38,328 nt of DNA, from NCBI GenBank assembly GCA_025455465.1, contig JALOMI010000001.1, positions 1 through 38,328 of the forward strand, given 5' to 3'. Source of the stretch: Cyclobacteriaceae bacterium. GTDB taxonomy: Bacteria > Bacteroidota > Bacteroidia > Cytophagales > Cyclobacteriaceae. Positions 9,057-20,021 of this stretch are shown here, in pieces; the first letter of the stretch is position 1, and each line of letters begins with the position of its first letter. The position numbers were made by a program, and so were the translations under genes. The notes under the pieces were generated by a model. That model was given only the letters and a program-made list of their open reading frames with translations, was not told the origin of the DNA and ran no database searches.

Positions 9057-9691
9057 TGGAACTCACCGTACTTAAAAATAATGGGGAGCAAACCGGCAAG
9101 AAGGTAAATCTTTCCGATGCCGTTTTTGCAATTGAGCCGAACGATCACGCCATTTACCTGGATGTTAAAAGCTACCTCGCCAATCAGCGTCAGGGTACGC
9201 ATAAGTCCAAGCAGCGCAATGAAATTTCCGGTTCCAGCAAAAAGATCAAAAAGCAGAAAGGCACCGGTGGCGCCCGTGCGGGTAACATCAAGAACCCGCA
9301 GTTCAAAGGTGGCGGACGTGTATTCGGACCGCAGCCTCGCGACTATTCTTTCAAGCTGAACAAGAAAGTAAAAGACCTGGCGCGCAAATCAGCGCTGACC
9401 TACAAGGCCAAAGAAAATGCGATCGCTGTATTGGAGGACTTTTCGTTTGAAGCCCCCAAGACCAAACAGTATTTGTCTATGTTGAATGCCCTTTCAATGG
9501 CCGACAAAAAGACATTACTGGTGCTGCCCGAGAACAACAAGGCTGTTGTTTTATCCGGAAGAAACCTGAAGAAATCCAAAGTGACCACGGCTGACAACAT
9601 CAACACCTATGATCTGATGAATGCCGACAGTGTGATCTTTTTGGAAAGCGCAGTAAGTTCGGTTGAGAACCTGTTAACCCGCGAGTCATGA
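9056..9691 (+). CDS. rplD: Ribosomal protein L4
   Basis: [54 protein letters not shown]. Confidence 0.97.
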   Translation: MELTVLKNNGEQTGKKVNLSDAVFAIEPNDHAIYLDVKSYLANQRQGTHKSKQRNEISGSSKKIKKQKGTGGARAGNIKNPQFKGGGRVFGPQPRDYSFKLNKKVKDLARKSALTYKAKENAIAVLEDFSFEAPKTKQYLSMLNALSMADKKTLLVLPENNKAVVLSGRNLKKSKVTTADNINTYDLMNADSVIFLESAVSSVENLLTRES

Positions 9692-9975
9692 GTGTATTGA
9701 AGAAGCCCTTAGTTACAGAGAAAGTCTCTGCCTTGAATGAAAAAGGTAAGTACGGCTTTATTGTTGACATCGATGCCAACAAGGTGGAGATCAAACAGGC
9801 TGTGGAGAAAATGTATGGCGTAAACGTGGAAAGCGTTAACACCATGCGTGTAATGGGTAAACAGAAGTCGCGCTACACCAAAACCGGTGTGCTGGCTGGT
9901 CGCAAGCCCAATTACAAGAAGGCCATTGTTACCCTGGCCGAAGGTGAAGTAATAGATTTTTATAGCAACGTATAA
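9688..9975 (+). CDS. rplW: Ribosomal protein L23
   Basis: [43 protein letters not shown]; 4-nt overlap with rplD. Confidence 0.97.
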   Translation: MSVLKKPLVTEKVSALNEKGKYGFIVDIDANKVEIKQAVEKMYGVNVESVNTMRVMGKQKSRYTKTGVLAGRKPNYKKAIVTLAEGEVIDFYSNV

Positions 9976-9985
9976 TTCCTGAACA

Positions 9986-10810
9986 ATGGCGTTGAAGAAA
10001 TTAAAGCCGGTAACTCCAGGTACACGACACAGACTGGCACCGTCTTTCGAAGACGTAACTGCAGCTAAGCCAGAGAAATCCCTGGTGGTAACCCGTAAGA
10101 AGACGGGTGGCCGTAACAACGTGGGTAAAATGACCATGCGCTACATTGGCGGTGGGCATAAGCAAAAACTGCGTGTCATCGATTTCAAGCGTGACAAGGC
10201 AGGTGTGCCCGCAACGGTTAAATCAATAGAATACGATCCTACCCGTTCGGCACGCGTAGCTCTTTTATACTATGTTGATGGCGAGAAGTCTTATATCATC
10301 GCTCCGAATGGTCTGAAAGTAGGGCAGCAGGTTAATGCAGGTGCTGATGTAGCTCCTGAAATCGGCAACGCACTGCCCCTGGCTAAAATTCCGCTGGGTA
10401 CTATCGTACACAACGTAGAATTGAAGCCTGGTAAGGGAGGTGCAATAGCACGTAGTGCCGGTTCATTTGTACAGTTGCTGGCCCGTGAAAACGGACTGGC
10501 TACGCTGAAAATGCCTTCGGGTGAGATGCGTAATGTGCTGGAGGTTTGCATGGCTACTGTCGGTGCCGTGTCAAACGCTGACCACATGAACGAAAGTACC
10601 GGTAAGGCCGGCCGTTCACGCTGGAAAGGCGTTCGTCCGAGAAACCGCGGTGTTTCCATGAACCCGGTAGATCACCCGATGGGTGGTGGTGAAGGTCGTG
10701 CGTCAGGAGGTCATCCCCGTTCACGCAAGGGCTTGTATGCCAAGGGTAAGAAGACCCGTCATCCGAAGAAGTATTCTGATCGTCTAATCATATCGAGGAG
10801 GAAAAAATAA
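9986..10810 (+). CDS. rplB: Ribosomal protein L2
   Basis: [58 protein letters not shown]. Confidence 0.98.
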   Translation: MALKKLKPVTPGTRHRLAPSFEDVTAAKPEKSLVVTRKKTGGRNNVGKMTMRYIGGGHKQKLRVIDFKRDKAGVPATVKSIEYDPTRSARVALLYYVDGEKSYIIAPNGLKVGQQVNAGADVAPEIGNALPLAKIPLGTIVHNVELKPGKGGAIARSAGSFVQLLARENGLATLKMPSGEMRNVLEVCMATVGAVSNADHMNESTGKAGRSRWKGVRPRNRGVSMNPVDHPMGGGEGRASGGHPRSRKGLYAKGKKTRHPKKYSDRLIISRRKK

Positions 10811-11082
10811 TGGGACGCTCAATTAAAAAAGGTCCGTATTGCGACTTTCGACTGGTGAAGAAAGTTGAAGCCGCTGAAAAGTCTGGTAAGAAATCCGTGA
10901 TCAAGACATGGTCACGCAGATCCACGATCATTCCCGATATGATCGGCCACACATTCGCGGTGCACAATGGAAATAAATTCATCCCCGTCTATGTCACGGA
11001 GAATATGGTGGGTCACAAACTGGGTGAATTCGCCCCGACCCGTACATTCCGTGGACATTCCGGTAACCGTAAAGAAGCTTAA
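10810..11082 (+). CDS. rpsS: Ribosomal protein S19
   Basis: [62 protein letters not shown]. Confidence 0.98.
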   Translation: MGRSIKKGPYCDFRLVKKVEAAEKSGKKSVIKTWSRRSTIIPDMIGHTFAVHNGNKFIPVYVTENMVGHKLGEFAPTRTFRGHSGNRKEA

Positions 11083-11087
11083 TAATC

Positions 11088-11558
11088 ATGGAAGCTGCTG
11101 AGAAAAAGACCAAGCGGTCTGTTATAAAAAGAGAAAGGCGTGATGCCCGTAAGGAAGCTGCGAAAACAGGACCTACGGTAGCCAAGCTAAAAAACGCACC
11201 TACTTCCCCGCGCAAGATGCGCCTGGTGGCTGAGTTGATTCGTGGCGAGCGCGTCAGCAAGGCGTTGAATATTTTAAAGTATGAATCCAAAACGGGTTCA
11301 TTTAAGCTGGAAAAGCTGCTGCTCTCGGCCATTGCCAACTGGGAAGCCAAGAACCAGGGTGCCAAACTGGAAGAAGCCGATTTGTATGTGAAGGAAATTT
11401 GGGTGGATGGAGGCCGTATACTGAAACGTCTGCGTCCTGCACCGCAAGGCCGTGCACACCGCGTCCGCAAGCGCTCCAACCATGTAACGCTTGTTCTTGA
11501 CAGCATGAAGAATGTAGGCGAAGCCGTAACAACATCTGAAACAGAAACGAAGGAATAA
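11088..11558 (+). CDS. rplV: Ribosomal protein L22 with basic N-terminal extension
   Basis: Core [33 protein letters not shown]; preceded by about 30 Lys/Arg-rich residues. Confidence 0.95.
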   Translation: MEAAEKKTKRSVIKRERRDARKEAAKTGPTVAKLKNAPTSPRKMRLVAELIRGERVSKALNILKYESKTGSFKLEKLLLSAIANWEAKNQGAKLEEADLYVKEIWVDGGRILKRLRPAPQGRAHRVRKRSNHVTLVLDSMKNVGEAVTTSETETKE

Positions 11559-12338
11559 ATGGGACAAAAAGTTAATCCTGTAGGACTCCGCTTAGGAATC
11601 GTTCGTGGTTGGGACTCCAACTGGTATGGCGGAAATACATTCTCTGATAAACTGGTGGAAGATCAGAAGATCAGAAAATATGTGGATGCCCGTATCCCCA
11701 AAGGCGGTATTGCCAAAGTGGTTATTGAGCGCACGCTGAAGCGTATTACCCTAACCATCCACACGGCACGTCCCGGTGTTGTAATCGGCAAAGGTGGTAC
11801 TGAGGTCGACAAGATCAAGGAAGAATTGAAGAAGCTGACCGGAAAAGATGTCCAGATCAACATCTACGAGATCAAACGCCCTGAACTGGATGCCAAACTG
11901 GTTGGTGAATCGATTGGCCAGCAGATTGAAGCCCGTATTTCCTACAAGCGTGCCATGAAGCAGGCGATTGCATCGGCTATACGGGTTGGCGCTGAAGGAA
12001 TTAAAATAAAGGTATCCGGCCGTCTGGCAGGTGCCGATATGGCTCGCACGGAGCAATATAAGGAAGGACGTATTCCGCTGCATACCCTGCGTGCGGACAT
12101 CGACTACGCTATTTCTGAAGCGCAGACTGTCTATGGAAAGATCGGCATCAAGGTGTGGATCTTCAAAGGTGAAGTATACGGTAAGCGTGATCTGTCACCG
12201 AACGTGGGTATGGTAAGCAATGCTCCGGGCGGAGCCCAGGGCGGAGAGCGTGGCGGTGACCGTGGCGGAAGAAGACGTCCGGGTGGTGGCAGTGGTGAAT
12301 CGCGTGGTCGAGGAGGCCGTGGTGCCAGGAAATCGTAA
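11559..12338 (+). CDS. rpsC: Ribosomal protein S3 with Gly/Arg-rich C-terminal tail
   Basis: [67 protein letters not shown]; tail [32 protein letters not shown]. Confidence 0.98.
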   Translation: MGQKVNPVGLRLGIVRGWDSNWYGGNTFSDKLVEDQKIRKYVDARIPKGGIAKVVIERTLKRITLTIHTARPGVVIGKGGTEVDKIKEELKKLTGKDVQINIYEIKRPELDAKLVGESIGQQIEARISYKRAMKQAIASAIRVGAEGIKIKVSGRLAGADMARTEQYKEGRIPLHTLRADIDYAISEAQTVYGKIGIKVWIFKGEVYGKRDLSPNVGMVSNAPGGAQGGERGGDRGGRRRPGGGSGESRGRGGRGARKS

Positions 12339-12376
12339 GCATATTCAGCAACAGAGATATATAAAGTAAGGCAGCA

Positions 12377-12796
12377 ATGTTACAACCAAAGCGTACCAAG
12401 TTCAGAAAGATGCAAAAGGGCCGGGTTAAAGGTATGGCGACCCGTGGACATACAATTGCATTTGGATCTTTTGGTCTGAAAAGCATGGAAGCAGGATGGA
12501 TTACATCCCGCCAGCTGGAGGCCGCCCGTATTGCCGTTACCCGCTTCATGAAGCGTGAAGGACAGGTCTGGATCCGGATATTTCCGGATAAGCCGATCAC
12601 CAGAAAGCCGGCTGAAGTACGTATGGGTAAAGGTAAAGGTGCGCCCGAATATTGGGTAGCAGTGATTAAGCCGGGTACTATCCTGTTCGAAGCGGGTGGC
12701 GTAAACATGGCGACCGCACGTGAAGCCTTACGCCTGGCAGAAGGCAAACTGCCGATCAAGACCAAATTTACTGTACGTAGAGACTACGTTGAATAA
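12377..12796 (+). CDS. rplP: Ribosomal protein L16
   Basis: [42 protein letters not shown]. Confidence 0.98.
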   Translation: MLQPKRTKFRKMQKGRVKGMATRGHTIAFGSFGLKSMEAGWITSRQLEAARIAVTRFMKREGQVWIRIFPDKPITRKPAEVRMGKGKGAPEYWVAVIKPGTILFEAGGVNMATAREALRLAEGKLPIKTKFTVRRDYVE

Positions 12797-12805
12797 TAGA
12801 ACGCC

Positions 12806-13000
12806 ATGAAAAGCACAGAGATAAAAGAACTTAATGTTACTGAGCTGCGCGAGAAAATCGGCAGCGAACAGGAGGCATTGCGCAAACTCAAATTTGCCCA
12901 TCAGGTTTCAGCAATCGAAAACCCGATGAAGATTAATGAAACACGTAAGCTCATAGCACGGTTGAATACCGAACTGCGGGCTAAAGAATTACAAAAATAA
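12806..13000 (+). CDS. rpmC: Ribosomal protein L29
   Basis: 64 aa; [34 protein letters not shown], between L16 and S17. Confidence 0.95.
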   Translation: MKSTEIKELNVTELREKIGSEQEALRKLKFAHQVSAIENPMKINETRKLIARLNTELRAKELQK

Positions 13001-13005
13001 TTCCT

Positions 13006-13260
13006 ATGGAAAGGAACTTAAGAAAAGAACGTGTCGGAACGGTGGTCAGCAACAAGATGACCAAGACTATTACCGTTACCGTTGACCGTAGGGTGAAACA
13101 CCCCATTTATGGAAAGTTCGTGAACAAGACAACCAAGTTCATGGCTCATGACGAGAAGAACGAAGCCGGTATTGGTGATACCGTGCGCATTTCAGAAACT
13201 CGTCCGCTGAGCAAAAACAAGCGTTGGAGATTAGTTGAGATCATCGAAAAAGCGAAGTAA
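13006..13260 (+). CDS. rpsQ: Ribosomal protein S17
   Basis: [45 protein letters not shown]. Confidence 0.97.
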   Translation: MERNLRKERVGTVVSNKMTKTITVTVDRRVKHPIYGKFVNKTTKFMAHDEKNEAGIGDTVRISETRPLSKNKRWRLVEIIEKAK

Positions 13261-13262
13261 TC

Positions 13263-13631
13263 ATGATACAGACCGAAACCAGACTTACAGTAGCTGACAA
13301 CAGCGGAGCCAAGGAGGTTCTGTGCGTGCACGTGCTTGGAGGAAGCTCTAAGCGGTACGCTTCTGTTGGTGATAAAATTGTTGTTACCGTCAAGTCAGCG
13401 ATGCCAACCAGCCAGGTAAAGAAAGGTACCGTATCACGTGCTGTGGTTGTGCGTACCACCAAGGAAGTAAGACGTAAGGACGGATCGTATATCCGTTTCG
13501 AAGATAATGCGGCTGTTCTGCTGAACGCCCAGGACGAACCTCGCGGTACGCGTATTTTCGGTCCTGTTGCCCGTGAACTGCGGGAAAAGCAGTTTATGAA
13601 AATTGTATCACTGGCACCTGAAGTGATTTAA
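13263..13631 (+). CDS. rplN: Ribosomal protein L14
   Basis: [60 protein letters not shown]. Confidence 0.98.
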   Translation: MIQTETRLTVADNSGAKEVLCVHVLGGSSKRYASVGDKIVVTVKSAMPTSQVKKGTVSRAVVVRTTKEVRRKDGSYIRFEDNAAVLLNAQDEPRGTRIFGPVARELREKQFMKIVSLAPEVI

Positions 13632-13634
13632 GCC

Positions 13635-13976
13635 ATGGAAAGAAAATTTAACAAACAGCCCAAACTGCATATCCGTAAGGGTGATACCGTAAAAGTTATT
13701 GCAGGTGATGACAAAGGCAAGACCGGTAAAGTGCTGGAAGTGATTCCCGCAAAAAACCGTGCGATCATCGAGGGCATCAATATTGTCACCAAGCATGAGA
13801 AGCCTTCGGCCGGTAAGCCGGAAGGTGGTATCAAGAAAACAGAAGGCTCTGTTCATATCAGCAACCTGATGGTGGTTAACCCGGCCACAGGCAATGCGAC
13901 ACGTGTAGGACGCAAAATGAATGATAAGGGCAAGCTGCAACGCTATTCAAAGAAAACCGGAGAATTTATTAACTAA
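13635..13976 (+). CDS. rplX: Ribosomal protein L24
   Basis: [44 protein letters not shown]. Confidence 0.97.
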   Translation: MERKFNKQPKLHIRKGDTVKVIAGDDKGKTGKVLEVIPAKNRAIIEGINIVTKHEKPSAGKPEGGIKKTEGSVHISNLMVVNPATGNATRVGRKMNDKGKLQRYSKKTGEFIN

Positions 13977-14527
13977 TGGCCACGCCCAGATTAAAAGAAA
14001 AGTACCTCAAGGAGGTTGTACCGGCACTGAAGGAAAAGTTCCAGTACGAATCGATCATGCAGGTTCCCAAGATCGAGAAGATCAGCATCAACAAGGGAAT
14101 GGGTATTGCCGTAACCGATAAGAAGCTTATCGATGTGGCAATCGAGGAAATTACATCCATTACCGGCCAGAAAGCTGTCGCCACGAAATCCAAGAAGGCT
14201 ATCTCGAACTTTAAGTTGCGTGAGAACATGCCGATTGGTGTAAAAGTGACGCTTCGAGGTAATAAGATGTATGAATTCCTTGATCGTCTGATGAGCATCG
14301 CCCTCCCGCGTGTGCGCGATTTCCGTGGTGTAAGCCCGAAAGGTTTTGACGGCCGTGGTAACTACACCCTGGGTGTAAAAGAACAAATCATCTTCCCCGA
14401 GATTTCGATCGATAAGGTCAGCAAAATCAGCGGTATGGATATCACGTTTGTGACCACCGCCAATACGGATGAAGAAAGTTACGAGCTCCTGAAGGCTTTC
14501 GGGATGCCATTTGCAAACAAGAATTAA
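13976..14527 (+). CDS. rplE: Ribosomal protein L5
   Basis: [49 protein letters not shown]. Confidence 0.98.
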   Translation: MATPRLKEKYLKEVVPALKEKFQYESIMQVPKIEKISINKGMGIAVTDKKLIDVAIEEITSITGQKAVATKSKKAISNFKLRENMPIGVKVTLRGNKMYEFLDRLMSIALPRVRDFRGVSPKGFDGRGNYTLGVKEQIIFPEISIDKVSKISGMDITFVTTANTDEESYELLKAFGMPFANKN

Positions 14528-14536
14528 ATTCAGATT

Positions 14537-14806
14537 ATGGCTAAACTATCGGTAATTGCCCGGCAGACCAAGCGCGAAAAACTCGTAGCCACTTATGCTG
14601 CGAAACGCAAAGCATTGAAGGAAGCCGGAGATTATGCAGCATTGGACAAACTGCCCAGGAATGCGTCACCGGTCCGCCTGAGAAACAGGTGTAAACTGAC
14701 CGGCCGTCCCAAAGGCTATATCGGAAAGTTTGGCGTTTGCCGAAACGTATTCCGTGAAATGGCCTCAGAGGGAAAAATCCCTGGTTTGACCAAGGCAAGC
14801 TGGTAA
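14537..14806 (+). CDS. rpsN: Ribosomal protein S14, zinc-independent long form
   Basis: [51 protein letters not shown], 89 aa, no CxxC pair. Confidence 0.97.
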   Translation: MAKLSVIARQTKREKLVATYAAKRKALKEAGDYAALDKLPRNASPVRLRNRCKLTGRPKGYIGKFGVCRNVFREMASEGKIPGLTKASW

Positions 14807-14880
14807 GACCAGCACACAGACATAGAAGGTTGCTGAGTACCCAGGTCGGCCAATAATAAAAAGCCGAAACCAGGTAACAG

Positions 14881-14912
14881 TTTGGATAACTAAAATTGTT
14901 AAGGTATCTTTG
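14881..14912 (+). promoter_or_regulatory. Internal Bacteroidota promoter between rpsN and rpsH
   Basis: TTTG (14881-14884), 20 nt spacer, TATCTTTG (14905-14912), followed by CAGCCC much like the rplC promoter's CAGTCC. Confidence 0.8.
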
Positions 14913-14915
14913 CAG

Positions 14916-14944
14916 CCCGTTTAACAGAACGGGTTTGCTTTTTT
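14916..14944 (+). terminator. Terminator-like hairpin in the rpsH leader (possible attenuator)
   Basis: CCCGTT-TAACAG-AACGGG followed by TTTGCTTTTTT, 3 nt after the -7 element and 22 nt before the rpsH start. Confidence 0.55.
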
Positions 14945-14966
14945 AATGAGCGTAAAGAAATAGAAA

Positions 14967-15365
14967 ATGACTGATCCTATTTCAGATTATTTGACCCGGT
15001 TGCGCAACGCAATCAAGGCTAACCACAAAGTAGTGGAGATTCCTGCTTCCAATTTGAAGAAGGAAATCACAAAGGTATTATTCGACAAAGGCTACATTCT
15101 GAACTATAAGTTCGAACAAGGCACTAACCCGCAGGGCATTATCAAGATTGCACTCAAGTACAATCCTGAAACCCGTGAGTCAGCCATCACCAGCCTGGAG
15201 CGAATCAGTACACCCGGACTCCGCAAGTACACTGGCATTAATACGCTTCCCCGTGTGATGAACGGACTGGGCGTTGCTATTTTGTCAACGTCTAAAGGAG
15301 TGATTACTGACAAGGAAGCCCGCAAAATGAATGTGGGTGGTGAAGTATTGTGTTACGTGTATTAA
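14967..15365 (+). CDS. rpsH: Ribosomal protein S8
   Basis: [52 protein letters not shown]. Confidence 0.98.
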   Translation: MTDPISDYLTRLRNAIKANHKVVEIPASNLKKEITKVLFDKGYILNYKFEQGTNPQGIIKIALKYNPETRESAITSLERISTPGLRKYTGINTLPRVMNGLGVAILSTSKGVITDKEARKMNVGGEVLCYVY

Positions 15366-15376
15366 AGAAAGAGCGT

Positions 15377-15934
15377 ATGTCACGTATAGGAAAACTACCC
15401 ATTACAGTACCTGCCGGTGTAACCTTTAATTTCAACAAGGATACCAGCACGGTAAGCGTGAAAGGTCCTAAAGGTGAGCTTACCCAGCCCATCGATAAGG
15501 ATTTTATCATCAAGCAGGAAGGTGAGACACTCGTTGTTGAACGTCCTACTGAGCAGAAACGCCACAAGGCGATGCATGGTTTGTACCGCGCACTAATCGC
15601 CAACATGATCGAAGGTGTAAAGAACGGCTACAAAAAGCAGTTGGAACTGGTTGGTGTTGGTTATAAAGCTTCTGCACAGAGCAACGTGCTTGAGCTGAGC
15701 CTTGGTTATTCTCATAATATATTTCTGGCTATTCCTGGTGAACTGAAAATAACTACTGTTCAGGAGAAGGGTGCTAACCCCACAATTATCCTGGAGGGTA
15801 TTGATAAACAACTTATCGGACAGGTAGCAGCGAAAATCAAATCCTTGCGCAAGGTTGAACCTTACAAAGGGAAGGGTATCCGCTTCACCGGTGAGCATGT
15901 ACGTAGAAAAGCTGGTAAGGCGGCTGCGAAATAA
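15377..15934 (+). CDS. rplF: Ribosomal protein L6
   Basis: MSRIGKLPITVPAGV start preferred over the 15350 frame start; VEPYKGKGIRFTGEHVRRKAGKAAAK. Confidence 0.97.
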   Translation: MSRIGKLPITVPAGVTFNFNKDTSTVSVKGPKGELTQPIDKDFIIKQEGETLVVERPTEQKRHKAMHGLYRALIANMIEGVKNGYKKQLELVGVGYKASAQSNVLELSLGYSHNIFLAIPGELKITTVQEKGANPTIILEGIDKQLIGQVAAKIKSLRKVEPYKGKGIRFTGEHVRRKAGKAAAK

Positions 15935-15966
15935 TAAATAGAGCATCATAGAAAACCATTAAATCT

Positions 15967-16317
15967 ATGGCAGGCAAGAACAGAGAAAGAAGAACGAGAA
16001 TCAAGCTGGGTGTACGCAAGAAAATTGCCGGTACTCCAGAGAGACCGAGGCTGTCCGTTTTCCGGAGCAACTCGGGAATATATGCCCAGATCATTGATGA
16101 TGTGAAAGGGGTTACTTTATCGGCAGCTTCAACCCGTGAACTTGGCGAAAAGGTCGGTTTGAATATGGAAAACTCCCGTAATGTCGGGAAGAAAATTGCC
16201 GAGAAGGCAATTGCTTCCGGGATCAGCACTGTTGTATTTGACCGCAACGGATATCTGTACCACGGCAACATAAAAGCTCTGGCTGAAGGTGCCCGCGAAG
16301 GTGGATTAAAATTCTAA
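15967..16317 (+). CDS. rplR: Ribosomal protein L18
   Basis: [38 protein letters not shown]. Confidence 0.97.
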   Translation: MAGKNRERRTRIKLGVRKKIAGTPERPRLSVFRSNSGIYAQIIDDVKGVTLSAASTRELGEKVGLNMENSRNVGKKIAEKAIASGISTVVFDRNGYLYHGNIKALAEGAREGGLKF

Positions 16318-16329
16318 GAATAAAACGAT

Positions 16330-16848
16330 ATGTCAGTAAGCAACATCAGCACAGTTAAGGCTAGCGAAATCGATCTGAAAGAAAGGGTCGTTGCGATTCA
16401 ACGTGTAGCCAAAGTGGTTAAGGGTGGTCGCAGATTCAGTTTTGCTGCCATTGTGGTGGTTGGAGACGGAAATGGTGTAGTGGGTTATGGCCTGGGCAAG
16501 GCTAATGAAGTTACCGATGCCATCACCAAAGGAATCGATGACGCAAAAAAACATCTCGTTAAAGTGCCGATCACCAAGGGTACGGTACCACACGAAGCCA
16601 TTGGTAAGTTTGGCGGAGGTTTCGTATTGCTGAAGCCGGCTTCTCCGGGTACGGGTGTAATTGCCGGTGGTGCCATGCGTGCCGTGCTGGAAAGTGCTGG
16701 TGTGCACAATGTGTTGGCAAAGTCAAAAGGTTCTTCCAACCCGCACAACGTGGTTAAAGCAACATTCAACGCCTTAACCAACATGCGTGATGCTTACACG
16801 GTAGCAAAGAACAGAGGAGTATCATTGTCGAAAGTGTTTAACGGATAA
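16330..16848 (+). CDS. rpsE: Ribosomal protein S5
   Basis: [46 protein letters not shown]. Confidence 0.98.
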   Translation: MSVSNISTVKASEIDLKERVVAIQRVAKVVKGGRRFSFAAIVVVGDGNGVVGYGLGKANEVTDAITKGIDDAKKHLVKVPITKGTVPHEAIGKFGGGFVLLKPASPGTGVIAGGAMRAVLESAGVHNVLAKSKGSSNPHNVVKATFNALTNMRDAYTVAKNRGVSLSKVFNG

Positions 16849-16853
16849 TCAAG

Positions 16854-17033
16854 ATGGGCAAGGTTAGAATTACTCAGACAAGAAGCGATATCAAGCGGCC
16901 TGAAACACAACAGCGCACTCTTCGTGCACTGGGCTTGGGCAAGCCACATAAATCAGTCGAGGTGGAACTCACGCCCCAGATTGCCGGCATGATCACCAAG
17001 GTTAATCATTTGATCACCGTACAAGAACTTTAA
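16854..17033 (+). CDS. rpmD: Ribosomal protein L30 (absent from supplied ORF track)
   Basis: Manual translation, 59 aa: MGKVRITQTRSDIKRPETQQRTLRALGLGKPHKSVEVELTPQIAGMITKVNHLITVQEL. Confidence 0.96.
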   Translation: MGKVRITQTRSDIKRPETQQRTLRALGLGKPHKSVEVELTPQIAGMITKVNHLITVQEL

Positions 17034-17037
17034 GCTT

Positions 17038-17484
17038 ATGAAGTTACATAATCTCAAGCCTGCAGAAGGTTCGGTAAAAACCAATAAACGCCTTGGCCGT
17101 GGCCAGGGATCTGGCGGAACTACAGCCGGACGTGGTCACAAAGGAGCCAAGTCACGCTCTGGATATTCCCGCAAGTTTGGTTTTGAAGGTGGCCAGATGC
17201 CCCTACAGCGCAGGATTCCGAAGTTTGGTTTCAAGAATAATAACAAGGTATACTTCAAAGCAGTAAACCTGGATGTGTTGGAAACATTGGCTGAAAAATT
17301 AAACTCAGCAGATATAAGTGTGGAGGTATTGGTTGCCAATGGTATTGTAGGCAAGAACGATAAAGTGAAAGTGCTGGGCAGAGGCGAACTCAGATCCAAA
17401 GTGAATGTGCAGGCGCATGCCTTTTCTGATACAGCTGTAAAAGCCATTGAAAAAGTTGGAGGTACTGCAACCCCGGTGAAATAA
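17038..17484 (+). CDS. rplO: Ribosomal protein L15
   Basis: MKLHNLKPAEGSVKTNKRLGRGQGSGGTTAGRGHKGAKSRSG. Confidence 0.98.
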   Translation: MKLHNLKPAEGSVKTNKRLGRGQGSGGTTAGRGHKGAKSRSGYSRKFGFEGGQMPLQRRIPKFGFKNNNKVYFKAVNLDVLETLAEKLNSADISVEVLVANGIVGKNDKVKVLGRGELRSKVNVQAHAFSDTAVKAIEKVGGTATPVK

Positions 17485-18803
17485 TGAAGCGGTTTTTTAC
17501 AACCATACGAAATATTTTCTCCATCGAAGACCTGAGGGTAAGGATCCTTAATACAATCGGGTTCCTGATTATCTTCAGGCTTGGATCCTTTATTGTGTTG
17601 CCGGGAATTGATCCGGTGGTTTTAGCACAGAATGCAGTATCTGGTGGAATATTCGATTTGCTGAATACATTTCTGGGCGGCTCATTCAGCCGTGCATCCA
17701 TTTTTGCACTGGGTATCATGCCGTATATCTCGGCATCCATCATTGTGCAGTTATTGACATTCGCTGTTCCTTATTTCCAGAAGTTGCAGAAAGAAGGTGA
17801 CTCAGGCCGTAAACGTCTAAACCAGTTCACCCGCGTACTGACCATATTTATCACAGGCTTTCAGTCATATGGTTATATCCGAGGAACAATACCTAACGAA
17901 GCGATTATATCTCCGGGTATGTTCTTCTATGTTTCATCCATCGTGATCCTCATAGCCGGTACCATGTTCTGCATGTGGCTGGGTGAACGTATTACCGACA
18001 AGGGTATCGGTAACGGTATCTCCGTATTAATTATGATCGGCATTGTATCCCGTTTCCCGGGCGCCATCATCGATGAGGCGGTAAACAACCGCGGTATGCA
18101 GGGAGCGTTGCTCTTCATCATTGAGATGCTGGCATTGTTCTTTGTTGTCATGGGTGTTATCATGCTCACGCAGGCTACCCGAAGAATCCCTATTCAATAT
18201 GCCAAGCAAGTTATTGGAAACAAATTGTATGGTGGCAAGCGCGATTTCATTCCGCTCAAATTGAATTCTTCCGGTGTTATGCCGATCATCTTTGCCCAGG
18301 CATTGATGTTTATCCCGGCCTTGTTGGCTGGTATCTGGCGTGACAGCGATATCGGGGCCTATATCGGTTCAACATTCTCTGATTTTACTTCCTGGCAATA
18401 CAACCTGTTGTTTGGTTCCCTCATCCTGGTGTTTACATTTTTCTACACCGCGATTACCATCAACTCTAATGACATTGCTGACAACCTGAAACGTAACGGT
18501 GGTTTTATCCCGGGCATTAAACCGGGTAAGCAGACTGCTGATTTTATTGATACAATTTTATCGCGTATTACACTTCCGGGTGCATTATTCCTGGTGGTTG
18601 TTGCCGTGCTCCCTGCTTTTGCAGTACGGGTCGGTGTCGGCCAGAACTTCGCACAATTCTATGGTGGAACATCACTGTTGATCATGGTAGGGGTTATCCT
18701 CGATACCCTGCAACAGATTGAAAGCTACCTGCTGATGCGTCACTACGAAGGAATGATGAAGTCTGGACGTGTGAAAGGTCGTTCTCAATTTGCTGCAGCT
18801 TAA
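17484..18803 (+). CDS. secY: Preprotein translocase subunit SecY
   Basis: Multi-TM; GIMPYISASIIVQLL, NGISVLIMIGIVSRFP, KLNSSGVMPIIFAQALM, GFIPGIKPGKQTADFID. Confidence 0.98.
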   Translation: MKRFFTTIRNIFSIEDLRVRILNTIGFLIIFRLGSFIVLPGIDPVVLAQNAVSGGIFDLLNTFLGGSFSRASIFALGIMPYISASIIVQLLTFAVPYFQKLQKEGDSGRKRLNQFTRVLTIFITGFQSYGYIRGTIPNEAIISPGMFFYVSSIVILIAGTMFCMWLGERITDKGIGNGISVLIMIGIVSRFPGAIIDEAVNNRGMQGALLFIIEMLALFFVVMGVIMLTQATRRIPIQYAKQVIGNKLYGGKRDFIPLKLNSSGVMPIIFAQALMFIPALLAGIWRDSDIGAYIGSTFSDFTSWQYNLLFGSLILVFTFFYTAITINSNDIADNLKRNGGFIPGIKPGKQTADFIDTILSRITLPGALFLVVVAVLPAFAVRVGVGQNFAQFYGGTSLLIMVGVILDTLQQIESYLLMRHYEGMMKSGRVKGRSQFAAA

Positions 18804-18810
18804 GTGCTGA

Positions 18811-19605
18811 ATGGTCCACTTAAAGACTGACGAAGAAATTGCCATTATCAGGGAAGGTGCCCAGATTCTGGGTAAAGCCCATGGCGAGATAGCCCGGTTG
18901 GTAAAACCGGGAGTCAAAACGTCAGCACTGGATAAGGTGGCGGAAGAATACATTCGTGATTGCGGAGGCGTACCGTCCTTTAAAAATTACAATGGCTTTC
19001 CGGCCACACTGTGCATTTCGGTTAACGAAACTGTAGTGCATGGTTTTCCGGGCAACTATGAACTCCGCGAAACAGATGTGATTGCTGTGGATTGCGGAGT
19101 GTATTATAAGGGATACCACAGTGACTCAGCGTATACCTACCCGCTCGAAGGAGTGAAAGAAGAGGTGTTGTTGCTGCTCGAGCGAACCTATGAATCGCTC
19201 TTCAAAGGCATTGAGCAGGCAAAAGCCGGCAACCGGATGGGTGATGTGAGTTGCGCCATCCAGAGTTATGTGGAAGCTTTCGGGTATGGTGTAGTTCGGG
19301 AATTGGTTGGTCATGGTGTAGGGAAGAACCTACACGAAGATCCGGAAGTGCCGAACTACGGCAAACGGGGTAAAGGCGTTAAGCTGGTTCCGGGTATGGT
19401 GTTCGCCATTGAGCCCATGATCAACCTGGGTACCAGAAACGTGGTGCAGGAGCGTGACGGCTGGACCATACGAACGGCAGACAGACGACCATCTGCTCAC
19501 TTTGAGCACATGGTCGCGATTGGAGAAGAGAAAACAGAGGTGCTGACAACGCACCGGTATATAGAAGAAAATTATTCGTTTAAGTGGCGAAGCAGAAGTC
19601 GATAG
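18811..19605 (+). CDS. map: Type I methionyl aminopeptidase
   Basis: [74 protein letters not shown]. Confidence 0.97.
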   Translation: MVHLKTDEEIAIIREGAQILGKAHGEIARLVKPGVKTSALDKVAEEYIRDCGGVPSFKNYNGFPATLCISVNETVVHGFPGNYELRETDVIAVDCGVYYKGYHSDSAYTYPLEGVKEEVLLLLERTYESLFKGIEQAKAGNRMGDVSCAIQSYVEAFGYGVVRELVGHGVGKNLHEDPEVPNYGKRGKGVKLVPGMVFAIEPMINLGTRNVVQERDGWTIRTADRRPSAHFEHMVAIGEEKTEVLTTHRYIEENYSFKWRSRSR

Positions 19606-19802
19606 AGCAGGATGGTACGATAATGGAAGCATTATCGAACGCCATGTTCCGGGTTCAACTGGAAAACGGACATGAAGTGCTTGCGCACATTTCGGGAAAG
19701 ATGAGGATGAACTACATCCGGATTTTGCCCGGTGACAAGGTTCGGCTGGAAATGTCGCCCTATGATTTGACTAAAGGAAGAATTGTATTCAGGTATAAAT
19801 AA
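19584..19802 (+). CDS. infA: Translation initiation factor IF-1, GTG start, 22-nt overlap with map
   Basis: (V/M)[71 protein letters not shown]. Confidence 0.97.
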   Translation: MAKQKSIEQDGTIMEALSNAMFRVQLENGHEVLAHISGKMRMNYIRILPGDKVRLEMSPYDLTKGRIVFRYK

Positions 19803-19853
19803 TTAACAGGCCCAGGGAGTAAATCCGGAAGGCCTGATTAAACAACAGAACAC

Positions 19854-19970
19854 ATGAAAGTTAAAGCATCCATAAAAAAGCGCAGCGCTGATTGCAAGAT
19901 CATCAGACGTAAAGGCAAGTTGTATGTGATTAACAAGAAGAACCCGCGCTATAAGCAAAGACAGGGTTAA
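19854..19970 (+). CDS. rpmJ: Ribosomal protein L36 (absent from supplied ORF track)
   Basis: Manual translation, 38 aa: [38 protein letters not shown]. Confidence 0.96.
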   Translation: MKVKASIKKRSADCKIIRRKGKLYVINKKNPRYKQRQG

Positions 19971-20021
19971 TTCTGTAGTTAAACCGAAGATTGACAAAAT
20001 AGAAACCGATAATAAAACAAC

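Noticed and set aside
12220-12338. Gly/Arg-rich repeats in rpsC as a mobile or repeat element
   Set aside because: In-frame low-complexity C-terminal tail of S3, not an independent repeat
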